Assembly (NCBI RefSeq): GCF_000519205.1
Contig: NZ_KI912602.1
Location: forward strand, 158,380-222,379
DNA: 64,000 nucleotides
Direction of reading: 5' to 3'
From: Amycolatopsis taiwanensis DSM 45107
GTDB lineage: Bacteria > Actinomycetota > Actinomycetes > Mycobacteriales > Pseudonocardiaceae
Both the position numbers and the translations under genes were made by a program. Below the pieces are notes generated by a model, which was not told the origin of the DNA, searched no databases, and saw only the letters and a list, made by a program, of their open reading frames with translations. This document shows, piece by piece, positions 34,201-41,818 of this stretch; positions within the stretch are counted from its first letter, which is position 1, and each line of letters starts with the position of its first letter.

Positions 34201-34410
34201 CATGCCGAACGGCACGACCGCGCCCGGGAACGTGTTGCCGGCGCCGCCGCCGGTCTTGAAGTCTTCGCCGCCCGGCCGGGTTCCGACGAACGGGTTGACC
34301 CATTTCGCCAAGTCCGCGTCGGGCGCCGCGCTCGCTTGAATACCCGGCATGACAACCGAGGTAACCACGAGCCCCGCGGCGAGCGCCAGGGCTGTCCACG
34401 ACAGCTTCAT
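31267..34410 (-). CDS. Secreted GH92 alpha-1,2-mannosidase
   Basis: A 1047-residue exported glycosidase. The signal peptide (about 1-29) ends at QASAAP. The N-terminal GH92 beta-sandwich begins with WVNPFVGTRPGGED. The catalytic (alpha/alpha)6 domain contains FLGNEPTFETPWLYDF and GNDDLGAMSSWYVWSALGMY, carrying the acid and base carboxylates of GH92. The C-terminal roughly 300 residues are two extra beta-domains, one NEW3-like and one galactose-binding-like. GH92 enzymes are calcium-dependent exo-mannosidases. ATG with GGGAGGCGAG upstream. It is divergent from a LacI regulator and a mannose-type isomerase, supporting mannose-glycan use. Confidence 0.94.
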   Translation of the reverse strand: MKLSWTALALAAGLVVTSVVMPGIQASAAPDADLAKWVNPFVGTRPGGEDFKTGGGAGNTFPGAVVPFGMVQWSPDTVKAQHGGYFYDDDQLKGFSLTHLSGAGCDTYQDLPFIPFAGEVTSSPAIDPARYHLPFSHANEQATAGRYQVTLDSGVKVELSATQRTGAGRFTYPAGTTSTLLINAGGSVMGTDDAQVDIGTDTISGWASSGRFCGTDSHYRVYFYAQFDTPFAAAGTWSDGALAAKTVSGSKTGAWVTFPNVTGTTVNVRVGLSFVSVDGAKANLRAEGADRSFNEIAAAARRSWNDRLNRIRVEGGTDARLTTFYTALYHAFIQPNVFSDADGTYVGFDGRVHTAEAGHAMYTNFSGWDIYRSEIQLLALLAPREASDIARSMIAYAEQGGAWDRWTVANDYTGVMNGDPYHIIVSTAYAFGAKDFDAEKALLLMLKGATETESQGYVERPGLADYLRLGYVPGAGADTLEYTSADFSIAQLAGRLGDRANYQEFMRRAQFWQNLYNPVSGYLQPRNPDGSFADAYDPASPSGWVEGNGAQYSWMVPYNMAGLITAFGGERAVTSRLDTFFTHLNAGTREPYAFLGNEPTFETPWLYDFAGAPAKTQAVVRRAQNELFNPNPEGLAGNDDLGAMSSWYVWSALGMYPEIPGRAELVLGSPLFDRAVVTTGAGRTITITGTGDGPYVTGLKVNGVATTRTWLPEDFVSSGGTLDYTLSGTPDTRWGTGPGDAPPSFRDGETPGVPFADPARVIVPAGSGGVVDLSVQDLSGVAQRWRWSASPPAGIRVTPSSGDLAVPAGRTAGARLTVSVAPGTAEGRYRVPVTFGSPGGADTGATIGVLVAQPGSLLAAFDNTGISADAKPAAADFDGHGHSYSADALAAAGLRSGGTVTVDGLSYSWPGHPAGEPDNVLARGQTVKVPSRGHGGEGRLAFLGAAANGNASGPVTITYTDGTTSTAEIGFSDWTLGAGAAQPAFGNRTAITTLYRNSVGGSPHQTKTYVFATAPITLDAGKQVASITLPTAVTGGELHVFGIAIGP

Positions 34411-34637
34411 CTCGCCTCCCGTCGCTGCCGTCACCGGGCGCACGCCTTGTTCAAGAAAGAGGGTCATTCAAAAGTCCGGTCAGCGCCACTTTGGTCGGCA
34501 GCCGACAAACCCGTCAACGAACACGACGGGGCAGGCCGCACTTTCGTCCGGCAGATACTCCGACCGGATGACCACCTCCGTGTCCTGGCTCCTCGAGACG
34601 TTGACAAGCGGCCCGGCGTGGTGTGCAATCCGCCACG

Positions 34638-35663
34638 ATGACAACGTTGTCGGGAGGCGTCCACCGGACGCCGGGACGCCGGGCCACGATGAGCGACGTC
34701 GCCCGTCTCGCCGGCGTGAGCATCAAGACCGTGTCGCGCGTGGTCAACGACGAGCCGGCGGTCCATCCGAAGACCGCGGAACGGGTGCTGGCCGCCATCG
34801 AACAGCTCGGCTTCCGCCGTAACCTCGGCGCGCGCAACCTCCGCCGGGGCTCCACCGGCACGATCGGCCTGATCGTCGAGGACGTCGGGAACCCGTTCTA
34901 CTCCGAGCTGAACCGGGCAGTCGAGCGGATCGCCACCGCGCACGACCGGCACGTCCTCACCGGTTCCTGCGGCGAAGACACCGAACGCGAACGCGAACTG
35001 GTGTACGAGTTCAGCTCCCGGCGCGTGGACGGGATGCTCGTGGTGCCGGCCGGTGATCGGCACGGGTACCTCCTGCCGGAGATGCGTGCGGGCACGCCGA
35101 TGGTGTTCGTGGACCGCCCGCCCGGCGATATCGTGGCGGACACGGTCCTGGTCGACAACTTCGGCGGCACCGTCCAAGCGGTGCGGCACCTGGCCCGGCA
35201 CGGCCACCGCCGGATCGCGTTCCTCGGCGACCGGCCGGACGTCTTCACCGCCACCGAGCGGCTGCGCGGATTCCGCGAGGGCTGTCTGCAGGCGGGCCTG
35301 CGCTACGACGAGCGGCTGGCCGTGCTGCGCACGCCTACGCTGGAAAGCGTGACGGACGTGGTGAACCGTCTGCTGCGCGGGCCCAAGCGCGCCACCGCCG
35401 TCATCGCCGGCAACAACCGGGTCGCGGTGCACCTGCTGCGCGCGCTGGCGCACGTCACGCCCCGGCCGGCCGTCGTCGGCTTCGACGACTTCGAACTCGC
35501 CGACCTGCTGAACGTCACGGTGATCGCCCACGACGTCGGCCGGTTGGGCGAAGCCGCGGCCGAACTCCTGTTCGGCCGGATCCACGGTGACGATTCTGCG
35601 CCGAGAAAGGTGGTCTTGCCCGTGCACCTGACACCTCGTGGCTCCGGAGAGGTAGCGCCGTGA
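34638..35663 (+). CDS. LacI family transcriptional regulator
   Basis: A 341-residue regulator. The helix-turn-helix is MSDVARLAGVSIKTVSRVVN (about 18-37) with the hinge helix near RRNLGARNLRRG. The periplasmic-binding-protein-like sugar domain begins at IGLIVEDVGNPFYSEL and includes VVGFDDFELADLL. It probably controls the divergent mannosidase and the downstream isomerase and ABC genes, with mannose or a mannoside as effector. The ATG at 34638 overlaps a palindromic operator. Its stop overlaps the next gene's GTG start by 4 nt. Confidence 0.93.
   Translation: MTTLSGGVHRTPGRRATMSDVARLAGVSIKTVSRVVNDEPAVHPKTAERVLAAIEQLGFRRNLGARNLRRGSTGTIGLIVEDVGNPFYSELNRAVERIATAHDRHVLTGSCGEDTERERELVYEFSSRRVDGMLVVPAGDRHGYLLPEMRAGTPMVFVDRPPGDIVADTVLVDNFGGTVQAVRHLARHGHRRIAFLGDRPDVFTATERLRGFREGCLQAGLRYDERLAVLRTPTLESVTDVVNRLLRGPKRATAVIAGNNRVAVHLLRALAHVTPRPAVVGFDDFELADLLNVTVIAHDVGRLGEAAAELLFGRIHGDDSAPRKVVLPVHLTPRGSGEVAP
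34640..34651. promoter_or_regulatory. LacI-type operator overlapping the lacI-family start codon
   Basis: GACAACGTTGTC is a perfect 12-bp palindrome with the central CG typical of LacI-family operators. It begins at the third base of the start codon. A TTGACA box at 34601 with a poor TGCAAT 17 bp later would place transcription almost at the ATG, so a leaderless, autorepressed transcript is plausible. Confidence 0.6.
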
Positions 35664-36682
35664 CGGAATCAGCGAAGTGGCCCATCAAGCTGCCGGCCAA
35701 CCAGCCGCGGCAATTTTATCGTGGCGGCAGTGCCATCGCGGCGCTGCGCGGCGCGTCCACCGCGGACGGGTTCGGCCCGGAGGACTGGGTCGCCTCCACC
35801 ACCACCCTGCACGGCCAGCCGGAGAACGGCCTCACCCAGCTGCCCGACGGCCGGTGGCTGCGCGATGCGGTCACCGCCGACCCGCGGGCCTGGCTCGGGC
35901 CCCGGCACGTGGCCGCCTTCGCCGACTCGACCGCACTGCTGGTCAAGCTGCTCGACGCCGGCCAGCGCCTGCCGGTGCACTTCCATCCGTCGGACTCCTT
36001 CGCCGGCAAGCATTTCGACTCGCACTTCGGCAAGACCGAGGCGTGGATCGTGGTCGGGACCTCCGGCGACGATCCGCGGGTCTATCCCGGGTTCCAGGAG
36101 CCGGTCGGCGCCGCGACGGTCCGGGAATGGGTCCACGACCAGGACAGCGACGCCATGCTCGGTGCGTTGAACAGCGTCGGGGTCCGTCCGGGCGACACCG
36201 TCTACATTCCGGCGGGCCTGCCCCACGCGATCGGGGAAGGCGTCTTCGTCGTCGAACTGCAGCAGCCGACGGACTTCTCGCTCACCCTGGAATGGCGGGA
36301 CTTCCTGCCCGCGCCGGAAAAGGGCCATCTTGGCATCGGCTTCGAAACGGCGATCGAGGCGCTCGACACCTCCGCCTGCGATCCGCGGACCATCATCAAG
36401 CACACCGCCGAATTGGCCGAGCCCCGGGTAGACCTGCTGGTGCCGGGTTCCGCGCCCTTCTTCCGCGCCGACCGGCTCCGCCCTTCGCCCGCACTCACAC
36501 TGGACGCCTCCTTCGCCGTGCTCGTCGTGCTCGACGGCCAGGGCACGCTGCGCACCGAGCACGGCGGCGAAGCCGAGCTTGCCAAGGGCGACACCTACGT
36601 CGTGCCGTACGCCGCGGGTGAAGCCGAGGTGTCCGGTGAGACCACGGTGATCCGGTGCCGGCCACCTGAGGCTCAGCGATGA
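35660..36682 (+). CDS. Class I mannose-6-phosphate isomerase-like protein
   Basis: A 340-residue two-cupin protein. Zinc-ligand positions are seen in LPVHFHPSD (about 109-117) and KTEAWIVV, with a third histidine in PAGLPHAIGEG. This is the class I phosphomannose isomerase arrangement. The C-terminal cupin has GDTYVVPYAAG. The GTG start sits in the stop of the LacI gene (GTGA), so it is co-translated. It likely converts mannose-6-phosphate (or a related sugar phosphate) to fructose-6-phosphate after mannoside uptake. No kinase gene is seen in the locus. Confidence 0.85.
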   Translation: MTESAKWPIKLPANQPRQFYRGGSAIAALRGASTADGFGPEDWVASTTTLHGQPENGLTQLPDGRWLRDAVTADPRAWLGPRHVAAFADSTALLVKLLDAGQRLPVHFHPSDSFAGKHFDSHFGKTEAWIVVGTSGDDPRVYPGFQEPVGAATVREWVHDQDSDAMLGALNSVGVRPGDTVYIPAGLPHAIGEGVFVVELQQPTDFSLTLEWRDFLPAPEKGHLGIGFETAIEALDTSACDPRTIIKHTAELAEPRVDLLVPGSAPFFRADRLRPSPALTLDASFAVLVVLDGQGTLRTEHGGEAELAKGDTYVVPYAAGEAEVSGETTVIRCRPPEAQR

Positions 36683-36732
36683 GTGGCCCTCTCTCAAGCC
36701 GCGGCGATCAGGGTGCCCTGGTCGGGAACGTA

Positions 36733-36779
36733 ACTCGACTCTGGATGGAGCGCGCCCTCGACACGATCGCGGTCGCGCG
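36733..36779. repeat. Dispersed 47-bp repeat, copy 1
   Basis: A 47-bp segment (core GGATGGAGCG, then TCGACACGATCGCGGTCGCG) matches 49431-49477 at 41 of 47 positions. It sits between the isomerase stop and the transporter ATPase gene. Origin unknown. Confidence 0.7.
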
Positions 36780-36800
36780 TAAGCCCGCGGAGGAACAGCC

Positions 36801-37568
36801 ATGAGCGATACCGTGCTGTTGGATGCTCAGCAGATCGTCAAACACTACGGTTCGGTCGAGGCGCTGCGCGGCGCGTCGTTCCAGGCCAGGGCCGGCGAGG
36901 TCACCGCGCTGATCGGCGACAACGGCGCCGGAAAGTCCACTTTGGTCAAGTGCCTGTCCGGCGCCGAGCGGCCCTCGGCGGGGCGGATCCTGTTGGCGGG
37001 CAAGGAAGTCCATCTCGACTCGCCGACCACGGCGCGGCGGCTTGGCATCGAGACCGTCTACCAGGACCTGGCGGTGGCGCCCGAACTCGATCCGGCCGCG
37101 AACCTGTTCCTGGGCCGGGAAGTCCACCGGCGCGGCATCCTGGGCAAGCTCGGCATGCTCGACAAGGCGGAGATGCGCCGGCGCGCGGTCGAGGAGTTCA
37201 GACGGCTCGGGGTCACCTTGCAGAGCACGGATGTGCCGATCGGGTCGCTGTCCGGGGGACAGCGGCAGAGCGTGGCCGTGGCGCGGTCGGTGGTGTGGGC
37301 GAGCAAGGTGGTGTTCATGGACGAGCCCACCGCGGCGCTCGGCGTGGTGCAGCGCGAGCGGGTTCTCGACGTGATCCGGCGGGTCCGCGACGAGGGCATC
37401 GCGGTGGTGCTGATCAGCCACAACATGCCCGAGGTGCTGTCGGTGGCGGACCGGATCGAGGTGCTGCGCCTGGGCACCAGGGTCGCCCGGTTCGTCGCCG
37501 CGGACACCCGCCTCGAGGATCTCGTCGCCGCGATGACGGGCGCGCTGACCCAGGAGGAGGCGGCATGA
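36801..37568 (+). CDS. Sugar ABC transporter ATP-binding protein (CUT2, single domain)
   Basis: A 255-residue ATPase: Walker A GDNGAGKSTLVK (about 38-49), signature LSGGQRQSVAVARS, Walker B VVFMDEPTAAL, and H-loop LISHNMPEV. Sequence and partners place it with the RbsA/CUT2 group, but it has only one ATPase domain instead of the usual two fused (about 500 residues). It therefore probably works as a homodimer, like the FrcA type. ATG with GCGGAGGAACAGCC. The stop overlaps a 26-codon frame that leads to the permease. It would energise uptake of the sugar released by the mannosidase. Confidence 0.9.
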   Translation: MSDTVLLDAQQIVKHYGSVEALRGASFQARAGEVTALIGDNGAGKSTLVKCLSGAERPSAGRILLAGKEVHLDSPTTARRLGIETVYQDLAVAPELDPAANLFLGREVHRRGILGKLGMLDKAEMRRRAVEEFRRLGVTLQSTDVPIGSLSGGQRQSVAVARSVVWASKVVFMDEPTAALGVVQRERVLDVIRRVRDEGIAVVLISHNMPEVLSVADRIEVLRLGTRVARFVAADTRLEDLVAAMTGALTQEEAA

Positions 37569-37645
37569 GCGACGGTTTTCCGCTTCTTCCGCTCAGGCAA
37601 GCCGGCCGGGTGCGGGTGCCCCGCAGGACACAGGAGGCGGCATGA
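37565..37645 (+). CDS. Coupled 26-codon micro-ORF between transporter genes
   Basis: ATG at 37565 overlaps the ATPase stop (ATGA), and the TGA at 37643 overlaps the permease ATG. The encoded peptide (MSDGFPLLPLRQAGRVRVP, then RRTQEAA) has an excellent AGGAGGCGGC site. The same AGGAGGCGGCATGAG string occurs at both ends, so a local duplication of the ribosome site may have created it. It may be a real microprotein or just a translational bridge. Confidence 0.4.
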   Translation: MSDGFPLLPLRQAGRVRVPRRTQEAA

Positions 37646-38682
37646 GTGTGCCGGTCAAGACCGAGTCCACTGTGGATGGTGGCTTCGGGAGGCGTACGCT
37701 CGGGCAGCGACTGGTCGGCGCGAACACGTTCTGGATCGCGCTGGTGCTCGTCGCGCTGATCGCGGTGTTCACCGTGCTCGCACCCGGGACGTTCGCGACC
37801 CTGTTCACCCTGCAGACGCTGCTCATCGAGACGTCGGTGCTGCTGGTGCTGTCGGTGGGGATGACCTTCGTGATCATCACCGCCGGGATCGACCTGTCGG
37901 TCGGCTCGGTGCTGATCTTCGCCGGCATGATGTGCGGCAAGACGATGGAGTGGCTTTCCGGCGGCGACGCGGGCGCGGCGGGCTGGGGCGTGATCGCGAT
38001 CGGGCTGGCCGCCGCCGTCGTGTCGGGCACGATCTGGGGGCTGATCAACGGTTTTCTCATCGCCGTGGCGAAGATCCCGCCGCTGATCGTCACGCTCGGC
38101 ACGATGGGCGCGGCGCTCGGCGCGGCGTACCTGCTCAACGGCGGGTCGGACGTGCGTAGTGTGCCGACCGCGCTGAACAAGACGCTGGGCTACGGCACGT
38201 CGTTCGGTGGCGTGCCGAACCTGGTGATCGTGGCCGTGGTGATCACGCTGATCGGCGCCTGGCTGTTGCACACCACCCGGTTCGGCCGCTACACCTACGC
38301 GGTCGGGTCGAGCGCGGAGGCGGCGCGGCGGGCCGGCATCGGGGTGACCGCCCATCTGCTGAAGGTGTACCTGCTGACCGGTTTCCTCGCCGGGATCGCG
38401 GGTTTCATGTCGCTGGCCTACTACGCGTCGACCACCATCACCGCGCACACCACCGACAACCTCAACGCGATCGCGGCGACGGTGATGGGCGGCACGAGCC
38501 TCTTCGGCGGGATCGGCACGGTGCTCGGCACGGTGATCGGCGTATTCATCCCGGCCGTGCTCAAGAAGGGGTTCAACATAATTCAGGTTCCGGACTTCTG
38601 GCAGATGATCGCGGTCGGTGCGGTGCTGATCGCCGCGGTCTGGTTCGATCAGCGCCGGCGCCGGGCCCGCAATTCCCGTTGA
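37642..38682 (+). CDS. Sugar ABC transporter permease (RbsC-like)
   Basis: A 346-residue membrane protein with about eight to ten helices. The BPD_transp_2 pattern is visible: LLVLSVGMTFVIITAGIDLS in the first third, and FGRYTYAVGSSAEAARRAGI, the EAA-like cytoplasmic loop, in the last third. It forms the channel of the sugar importer with the ATPase at 36801 and the binding protein at 38869. ATG with AGGAGGCGGC, overlapping the preceding micro-ORF stop by 4 nt. Substrate inferred from neighbours as mannose or a related monosaccharide. Confidence 0.93.
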   Translation: MSVPVKTESTVDGGFGRRTLGQRLVGANTFWIALVLVALIAVFTVLAPGTFATLFTLQTLLIETSVLLVLSVGMTFVIITAGIDLSVGSVLIFAGMMCGKTMEWLSGGDAGAAGWGVIAIGLAAAVVSGTIWGLINGFLIAVAKIPPLIVTLGTMGAALGAAYLLNGGSDVRSVPTALNKTLGYGTSFGGVPNLVIVAVVITLIGAWLLHTTRFGRYTYAVGSSAEAARRAGIGVTAHLLKVYLLTGFLAGIAGFMSLAYYASTTITAHTTDNLNAIAATVMGGTSLFGGIGTVLGTVIGVFIPAVLKKGFNIIQVPDFWQMIAVGAVLIAAVWFDQRRRRARNSR

Positions 38683-38868
38683 GTGGCAAGACGGCTCTCA
38701 TGAAGAAGTGGCTCGTCAACGCGAGTTCGGCGCCTGTGGCGACGGACCACGAGGCTGCACGTGAGCGGGGGGTGGGGCGCCGCCGTGGTTGACGTGCAGC
38801 CGACAACGGGGGTCACGGCCTGGCTACCCGCCCACGTTCTTTGAACAACTGAGTAGAGGAGAGTTCGA

Positions 38869-39852
38869 ATGAGGAAGTACCTCGCCGCCGGCGCCGTGGC
38901 CGCGGCCGCGGTGTTGCTCGCCGCCTGTGGTTCCGGACAGGTCGGCCAGTCGGGACGCAACGGCTCCGCCCCGCCGGCCAACAAGAACCTGGTGCTGATC
39001 CCGGGGGTGCAGGCCGAGCCGTTCTACATCTCGATGCAGTGCGGCGCGCAAGCGGAAGCGCAGAAGCTGGGGTACACATTGGACACCTCGGCGCCGCAGA
39101 AGTTCGACGCCGCGCTGCAGACGGAAAAGGTCAACGCACTCGGCTCGAACCCACCGGCCGCGCTGCTCATCGCGCCGACCGACGACACCGCGATGCTCGC
39201 GCCGATCCAGCAGGTCGCCAACCGGGGCACCAAGATCGTCCAGGTGGACACCTCGCTCAAGGACTCCAGCCTGGCCGTCTCGTCGATCTCCTCAGACAAC
39301 ACCCAGGGTGGCCAGCTCGGGGCCGACACGCTGGCGCAGTTGGTCGGTGACCGGCCGGGTTCGGTACTGGTGCTGGACACCATCGCCGGCACCTCGACCA
39401 CCGCCGCCCGCGCGGCCGGCTTCACCGAACAGCTGAAGAAGTACCCGAACCTGAAGGCCCTCGAAGTCCAGTTCACCCAGAACGAGCCGGAGCAAGCGGC
39501 GGCGAAGGTGACCGCGGCGCTGGCGGCCACCCCGGACCTGATCGGGATCTTCGCCACCAACCTCAACACCGGCGAGGGCGCCGCGACGGGCCTGCGCAAC
39601 GCGGGCAAGATCGGCCAGGTGAACCTGATCGGCTTCGACGCGAGTCCGGCCGAGGTGACCGGCCTGCGCAACGGCGAATACCAGGCGTTGATCGCGCAGG
39701 ACCCGGCCGAGATCGGCAAGCAGGGCGTCGACCAGGCCGTCGCCGCTTTGGAGGGCAAGCCGGTCACCCCGAAGATCACGGCCGGCCTGCACTCCATCAC
39801 CAAGTCGGACCTGGACGCCAGCTCGCAGTACTTCTACAAGCAGTCCTGCTAG
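38869..39852 (+). CDS. Sugar ABC transporter substrate-binding lipoprotein
   Basis: A 327-residue lipoprotein. The signal ends in LLAAC with the acylated Cys at residue 20. The mature part is a Peripla_BP_4 (RbsB-like) protein: KNLVLIPGVQAEPFY starts the N-lobe, and VNLIGFDASPAEVTGLRNGE is in the C-lobe near the sugar site. ATG with GAGGAGAG upstream. It follows the permease by 186 bp, which holds no gene; it is probably transcribed separately or strongly boosted. It completes the CUT2 importer. Confidence 0.93.
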   Translation: MRKYLAAGAVAAAAVLLAACGSGQVGQSGRNGSAPPANKNLVLIPGVQAEPFYISMQCGAQAEAQKLGYTLDTSAPQKFDAALQTEKVNALGSNPPAALLIAPTDDTAMLAPIQQVANRGTKIVQVDTSLKDSSLAVSSISSDNTQGGQLGADTLAQLVGDRPGSVLVLDTIAGTSTTAARAAGFTEQLKKYPNLKALEVQFTQNEPEQAAAKVTAALAATPDLIGIFATNLNTGEGAATGLRNAGKIGQVNLIGFDASPAEVTGLRNGEYQALIAQDPAEIGKQGVDQAVAALEGKPVTPKITAGLHSITKSDLDASSQYFYKQSC

Positions 39853-40074
39853 GCGCGAGTCCCCCACTCCCGTCGCGCGAGTCCCACACTCCCGCAACGC
39901 GAGTCCCACGCTCCGGTCGACCGGAACGCGGGACACACACGACGGGAACGTGGGACACGCACGACCGGAAGGTGGGACACGCGCGACCGGAAGGTGGGAC
40001 ACGCGCGACCGGAAGGTGGGACACGCGCGACCGGAAGGTGGGACACGCGCGACGGGAACGTGGGACACGCGGCA
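39853..40074. repeat. Bipartite 22-bp repeat array (copy 6)
   Basis: Starts at the stop of the binding protein with three units CGCGAGTCCCACACTCCCG and, after the centre GGTCGACC, continues with about seven units in the opposite orientation (CCGGAAGGTGGGACACGCG). It ends 3 bp before the next convergent stop. Confidence 0.92.
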
Positions 40075-40076
40075 GT

Positions 40077-40856
40077 TCAGGAGATCTCGGCCAGGTAGCC
40101 CTCGAAGAAGGCGCGGGTGGCCCGCCAGGCGCCCGCGCCGAGGGACACCCGGGCGGCGCCCAGCCCGGCCAGTTCCCGGATCGAGCCGCCCGGCAGCGGG
40201 TTCGCGTTGACCGCGGCCGGGCTGACCGCCTTGACGAACTCGGCGAGCACACCCGCGTCACGCAGGAGGATCGGGTACACGCAGTCCGCGCCCGCGGCCA
40301 GGTACGCCTTGGCGCGCTCGATCGCCTCCGGCAGCACGGCGCGGGCATCCTCGGCGCCGAGGAAGACGTCGACCCGGGCGTTGACCACCAGGTCCGCCCC
40401 GGCAGCCGCGCGTACCGCGGCGAGCCGTTCGGCCTGCTCGGCGAGTGGGCGCAGCGTTGTCTGGGGGTGCGACCCCCGGGCCCCGCCTGGGGGCAAGCCC
40501 CCAGGCCCCCTCCCGTCGGCCGAATGGTCGGTGTCCTCCAGGTTGCAGCCGACGGCGCCGGTTTCGAGCAGCCGGGTCACCAGTTCCGCGGCGGGCAGCC
40601 CGTAACCGGACTCCGCGTCGACGGTCACCGGCACCGAGACGGCACGGGCGATGCGCGCCGCGGCCGCGAACATCTCCGCGACCGGGGCGCGCTCCCCGTC
40701 CGGGTAACCGAGCGCGGCGGCCACGGCCACCGAACTCGTTGCCACGACGGGGAATCCGGCCGTCTCCACCGCCCGCGCGGTGTCGGCGTCCCAGGCGTTC
40801 GGCAGGACGAGCGGGTCACCCGGCACATGCAGGGCACGCAGTTGGGCGGCCGTCAC
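40077..40856 (-). CDS. Isocitrate lyase/PEP mutase family protein with in-frame insertion
   Basis: A 259-residue beta-barrel enzyme of the ICL/PEPM superfamily. LVLPNAWDADTARAVE at the N-terminus, VPVTVDAESGYG (metal-binding D and E) and VGCNLEDTDH are all conserved. Typical substrates are 2-methylisocitrate, oxaloacetate or carboxyvinyl compounds; the exact reaction is unknown. Between NLEDTDH and TLRPLAEQAERL, where relatives have only a few residues, lies an insert of about 20 residues rich in Gly/Pro, encoded by a GC-rich hairpin repeat (about 40456-40525). The GTG start at 40856 overlaps the stop of the AhpD-like gene (GTGA). The insert may or may not be tolerated. Confidence 0.82.
   Translation of the reverse strand: MTAAQLRALHVPGDPLVLPNAWDADTARAVETAGFPVVATSSVAVAAALGYPDGERAPVAEMFAAAARIARAVSVPVTVDAESGYGLPAAELVTRLLETGAVGCNLEDTDHSADGRGPGGLPPGGARGSHPQTTLRPLAEQAERLAAVRAAAGADLVVNARVDVFLGAEDARAVLPEAIERAKAYLAAGADCVYPILLRDAGVLAEFVKAVSPAAVNANPLPGGSIRELAGLGAARVSLGAGAWRATRAFFEGYLAEIS
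40456..40525. repeat. GC-rich hairpin element inside a coding sequence
   Basis: Contains GGGGGTGCGACCCCCGGGCC followed by GCCTGGGGGCAAGCCCCCAGG, two consecutive hairpins resembling the elements at 4093-4193 and 58785. It is in frame in the PEP-mutase-like gene and adds no stop. Confidence 0.65.
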
Positions 40857-41326
40857 TTCGGGTCCGCCGGGAGCGGCTTGTGGCTGGTCACACCAAGCCG
40901 GTTGAAGGCGTTGATGACCGTGGCCGCCCACGCCACAGCCACGTACTGCTCCTCCGTGAACACCTTCGTCGCCTGCTGGTAGACCTCGTCCGGCACATCC
41001 TGCGTGTGCGAGAGCCTCGTCATCGCCTCGGTCAGCTCCAGCGCCGCGCGCTCCTGCTCGCTGAAGAGATCGGTCTCTCGCCACGCGCTGAGCAAGTAGA
41101 GCCGCCGCTCGCTCTCCCCCAGTTTCCGCGCGTCACGCGAGTGTTGGTCCACGCAGTACGCGCAGCCGTTGAGCTGGGAGGCACGGATCTTGACGAGCTC
41201 GATCAGCCGCTGGTCGAGCCCAGCGTCGGCGGCGGCCTTCTCGACGGTCTGGTGCAGGGCGACAATGTTGCGGGCGGCAGCCGGTAGCGCGGCAGTCAGC
41301 TGAATTCGCTTGCTCATGGTGCTCAT
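40853..41326 (-). CDS. Carboxymuconolactone decarboxylase/AhpD-like protein 1
   Basis: A 157-residue helical protein of the CMD/AhpD family. The redox motif is NGCAYCVDQHSRDARKLGE (CxxC plus His), with an upstream LIELVKIRASQ. AhpD-type proteins work in peroxide defence or as small disulphide oxidoreductases. ATG at 41326 lies in the stop of its paralogue (ATGA), and its own stop overlaps the PEP-mutase-like start, so the three genes are translationally coupled. About half of its residues match the neighbour, so a tandem duplication is evident. Confidence 0.88.
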   Translation of the reverse strand: MSTMSKRIQLTAALPAAARNIVALHQTVEKAAADAGLDQRLIELVKIRASQLNGCAYCVDQHSRDARKLGESERRLYLLSAWRETDLFSEQERAALELTEAMTRLSHTQDVPDEVYQQATKVFTEEQYVAVAWAATVINAFNRLGVTSHKPLPADPK

Positions 41327-41793
41327 TTCAAGGTCGGAACGGGGGTACGGCTCGTCACGTTGAGGCGGTTGAACGCGTTCATCACGGTGGCCGCCCAGAC
41401 GATGACGCCGTACTGCTGCTCGGTGAACACGCGGATGGCCTCGTCGTACACGTCGTCGGGCACGTCCTGGGTCGTCGCGATACCGGTGATGGCCTCGGCC
41501 AGCGCGAGCGCGGCGCGCTCCTGCTCGCTGTAGTCGGGCGATTCGCGCCACACGGGCAGCAGATAGATCCGGCGATCGGTCTCGCCGAGCTGCCGCGCTT
41601 CGCGCACATGCATGTCCAGGCAGAACGCGCACCCGTTGATCTGCGAGACACGGTTCTTGACAAGTTCGATCAGCAGCGGATCCAAACCCGCGTCAGCGGC
41701 TGCCTTCTGGACCGAGTGGTGCAACTCGACGAGACGTTTGTGCTGCTCCGGCATTACCGTGCCGAGTCGGATTCGCTTACTCACGAGATCCAC
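41323..41793 (-). CDS. Carboxymuconolactone decarboxylase/AhpD-like protein 2
   Basis: A 156-residue paralogue of the next gene, with NGCAFCLDMHVREARQLGE as redox motif and the shared LIELVKNRVSQ and AATVMNAFNRLNVTS segments. It is the first gene of the three-gene operon running left, divergent from the MocR regulator, and so likely under its control. ATG 37 bp from the regulator start. Substrate unknown; a peroxidase or quinone-type role is possible. Confidence 0.88.
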   Translation of the reverse strand: MDLVSKRIRLGTVMPEQHKRLVELHHSVQKAAADAGLDPLLIELVKNRVSQINGCAFCLDMHVREARQLGETDRRIYLLPVWRESPDYSEQERAALALAEAITGIATTQDVPDDVYDEAIRVFTEQQYGVIVWAATVMNAFNRLNVTSRTPVPTLK

Positions 41794-41818
41794 TCTAGTG
41801 TCAACTGGCGCACGTGTA

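Noticed and set aside
31159..34641. An open frame of 1160 codons on the + strand
   Set aside because: It is the shadow of the GH92 mannosidase on the other strand. It has no domain motifs and exists because of the high third-position G+C.
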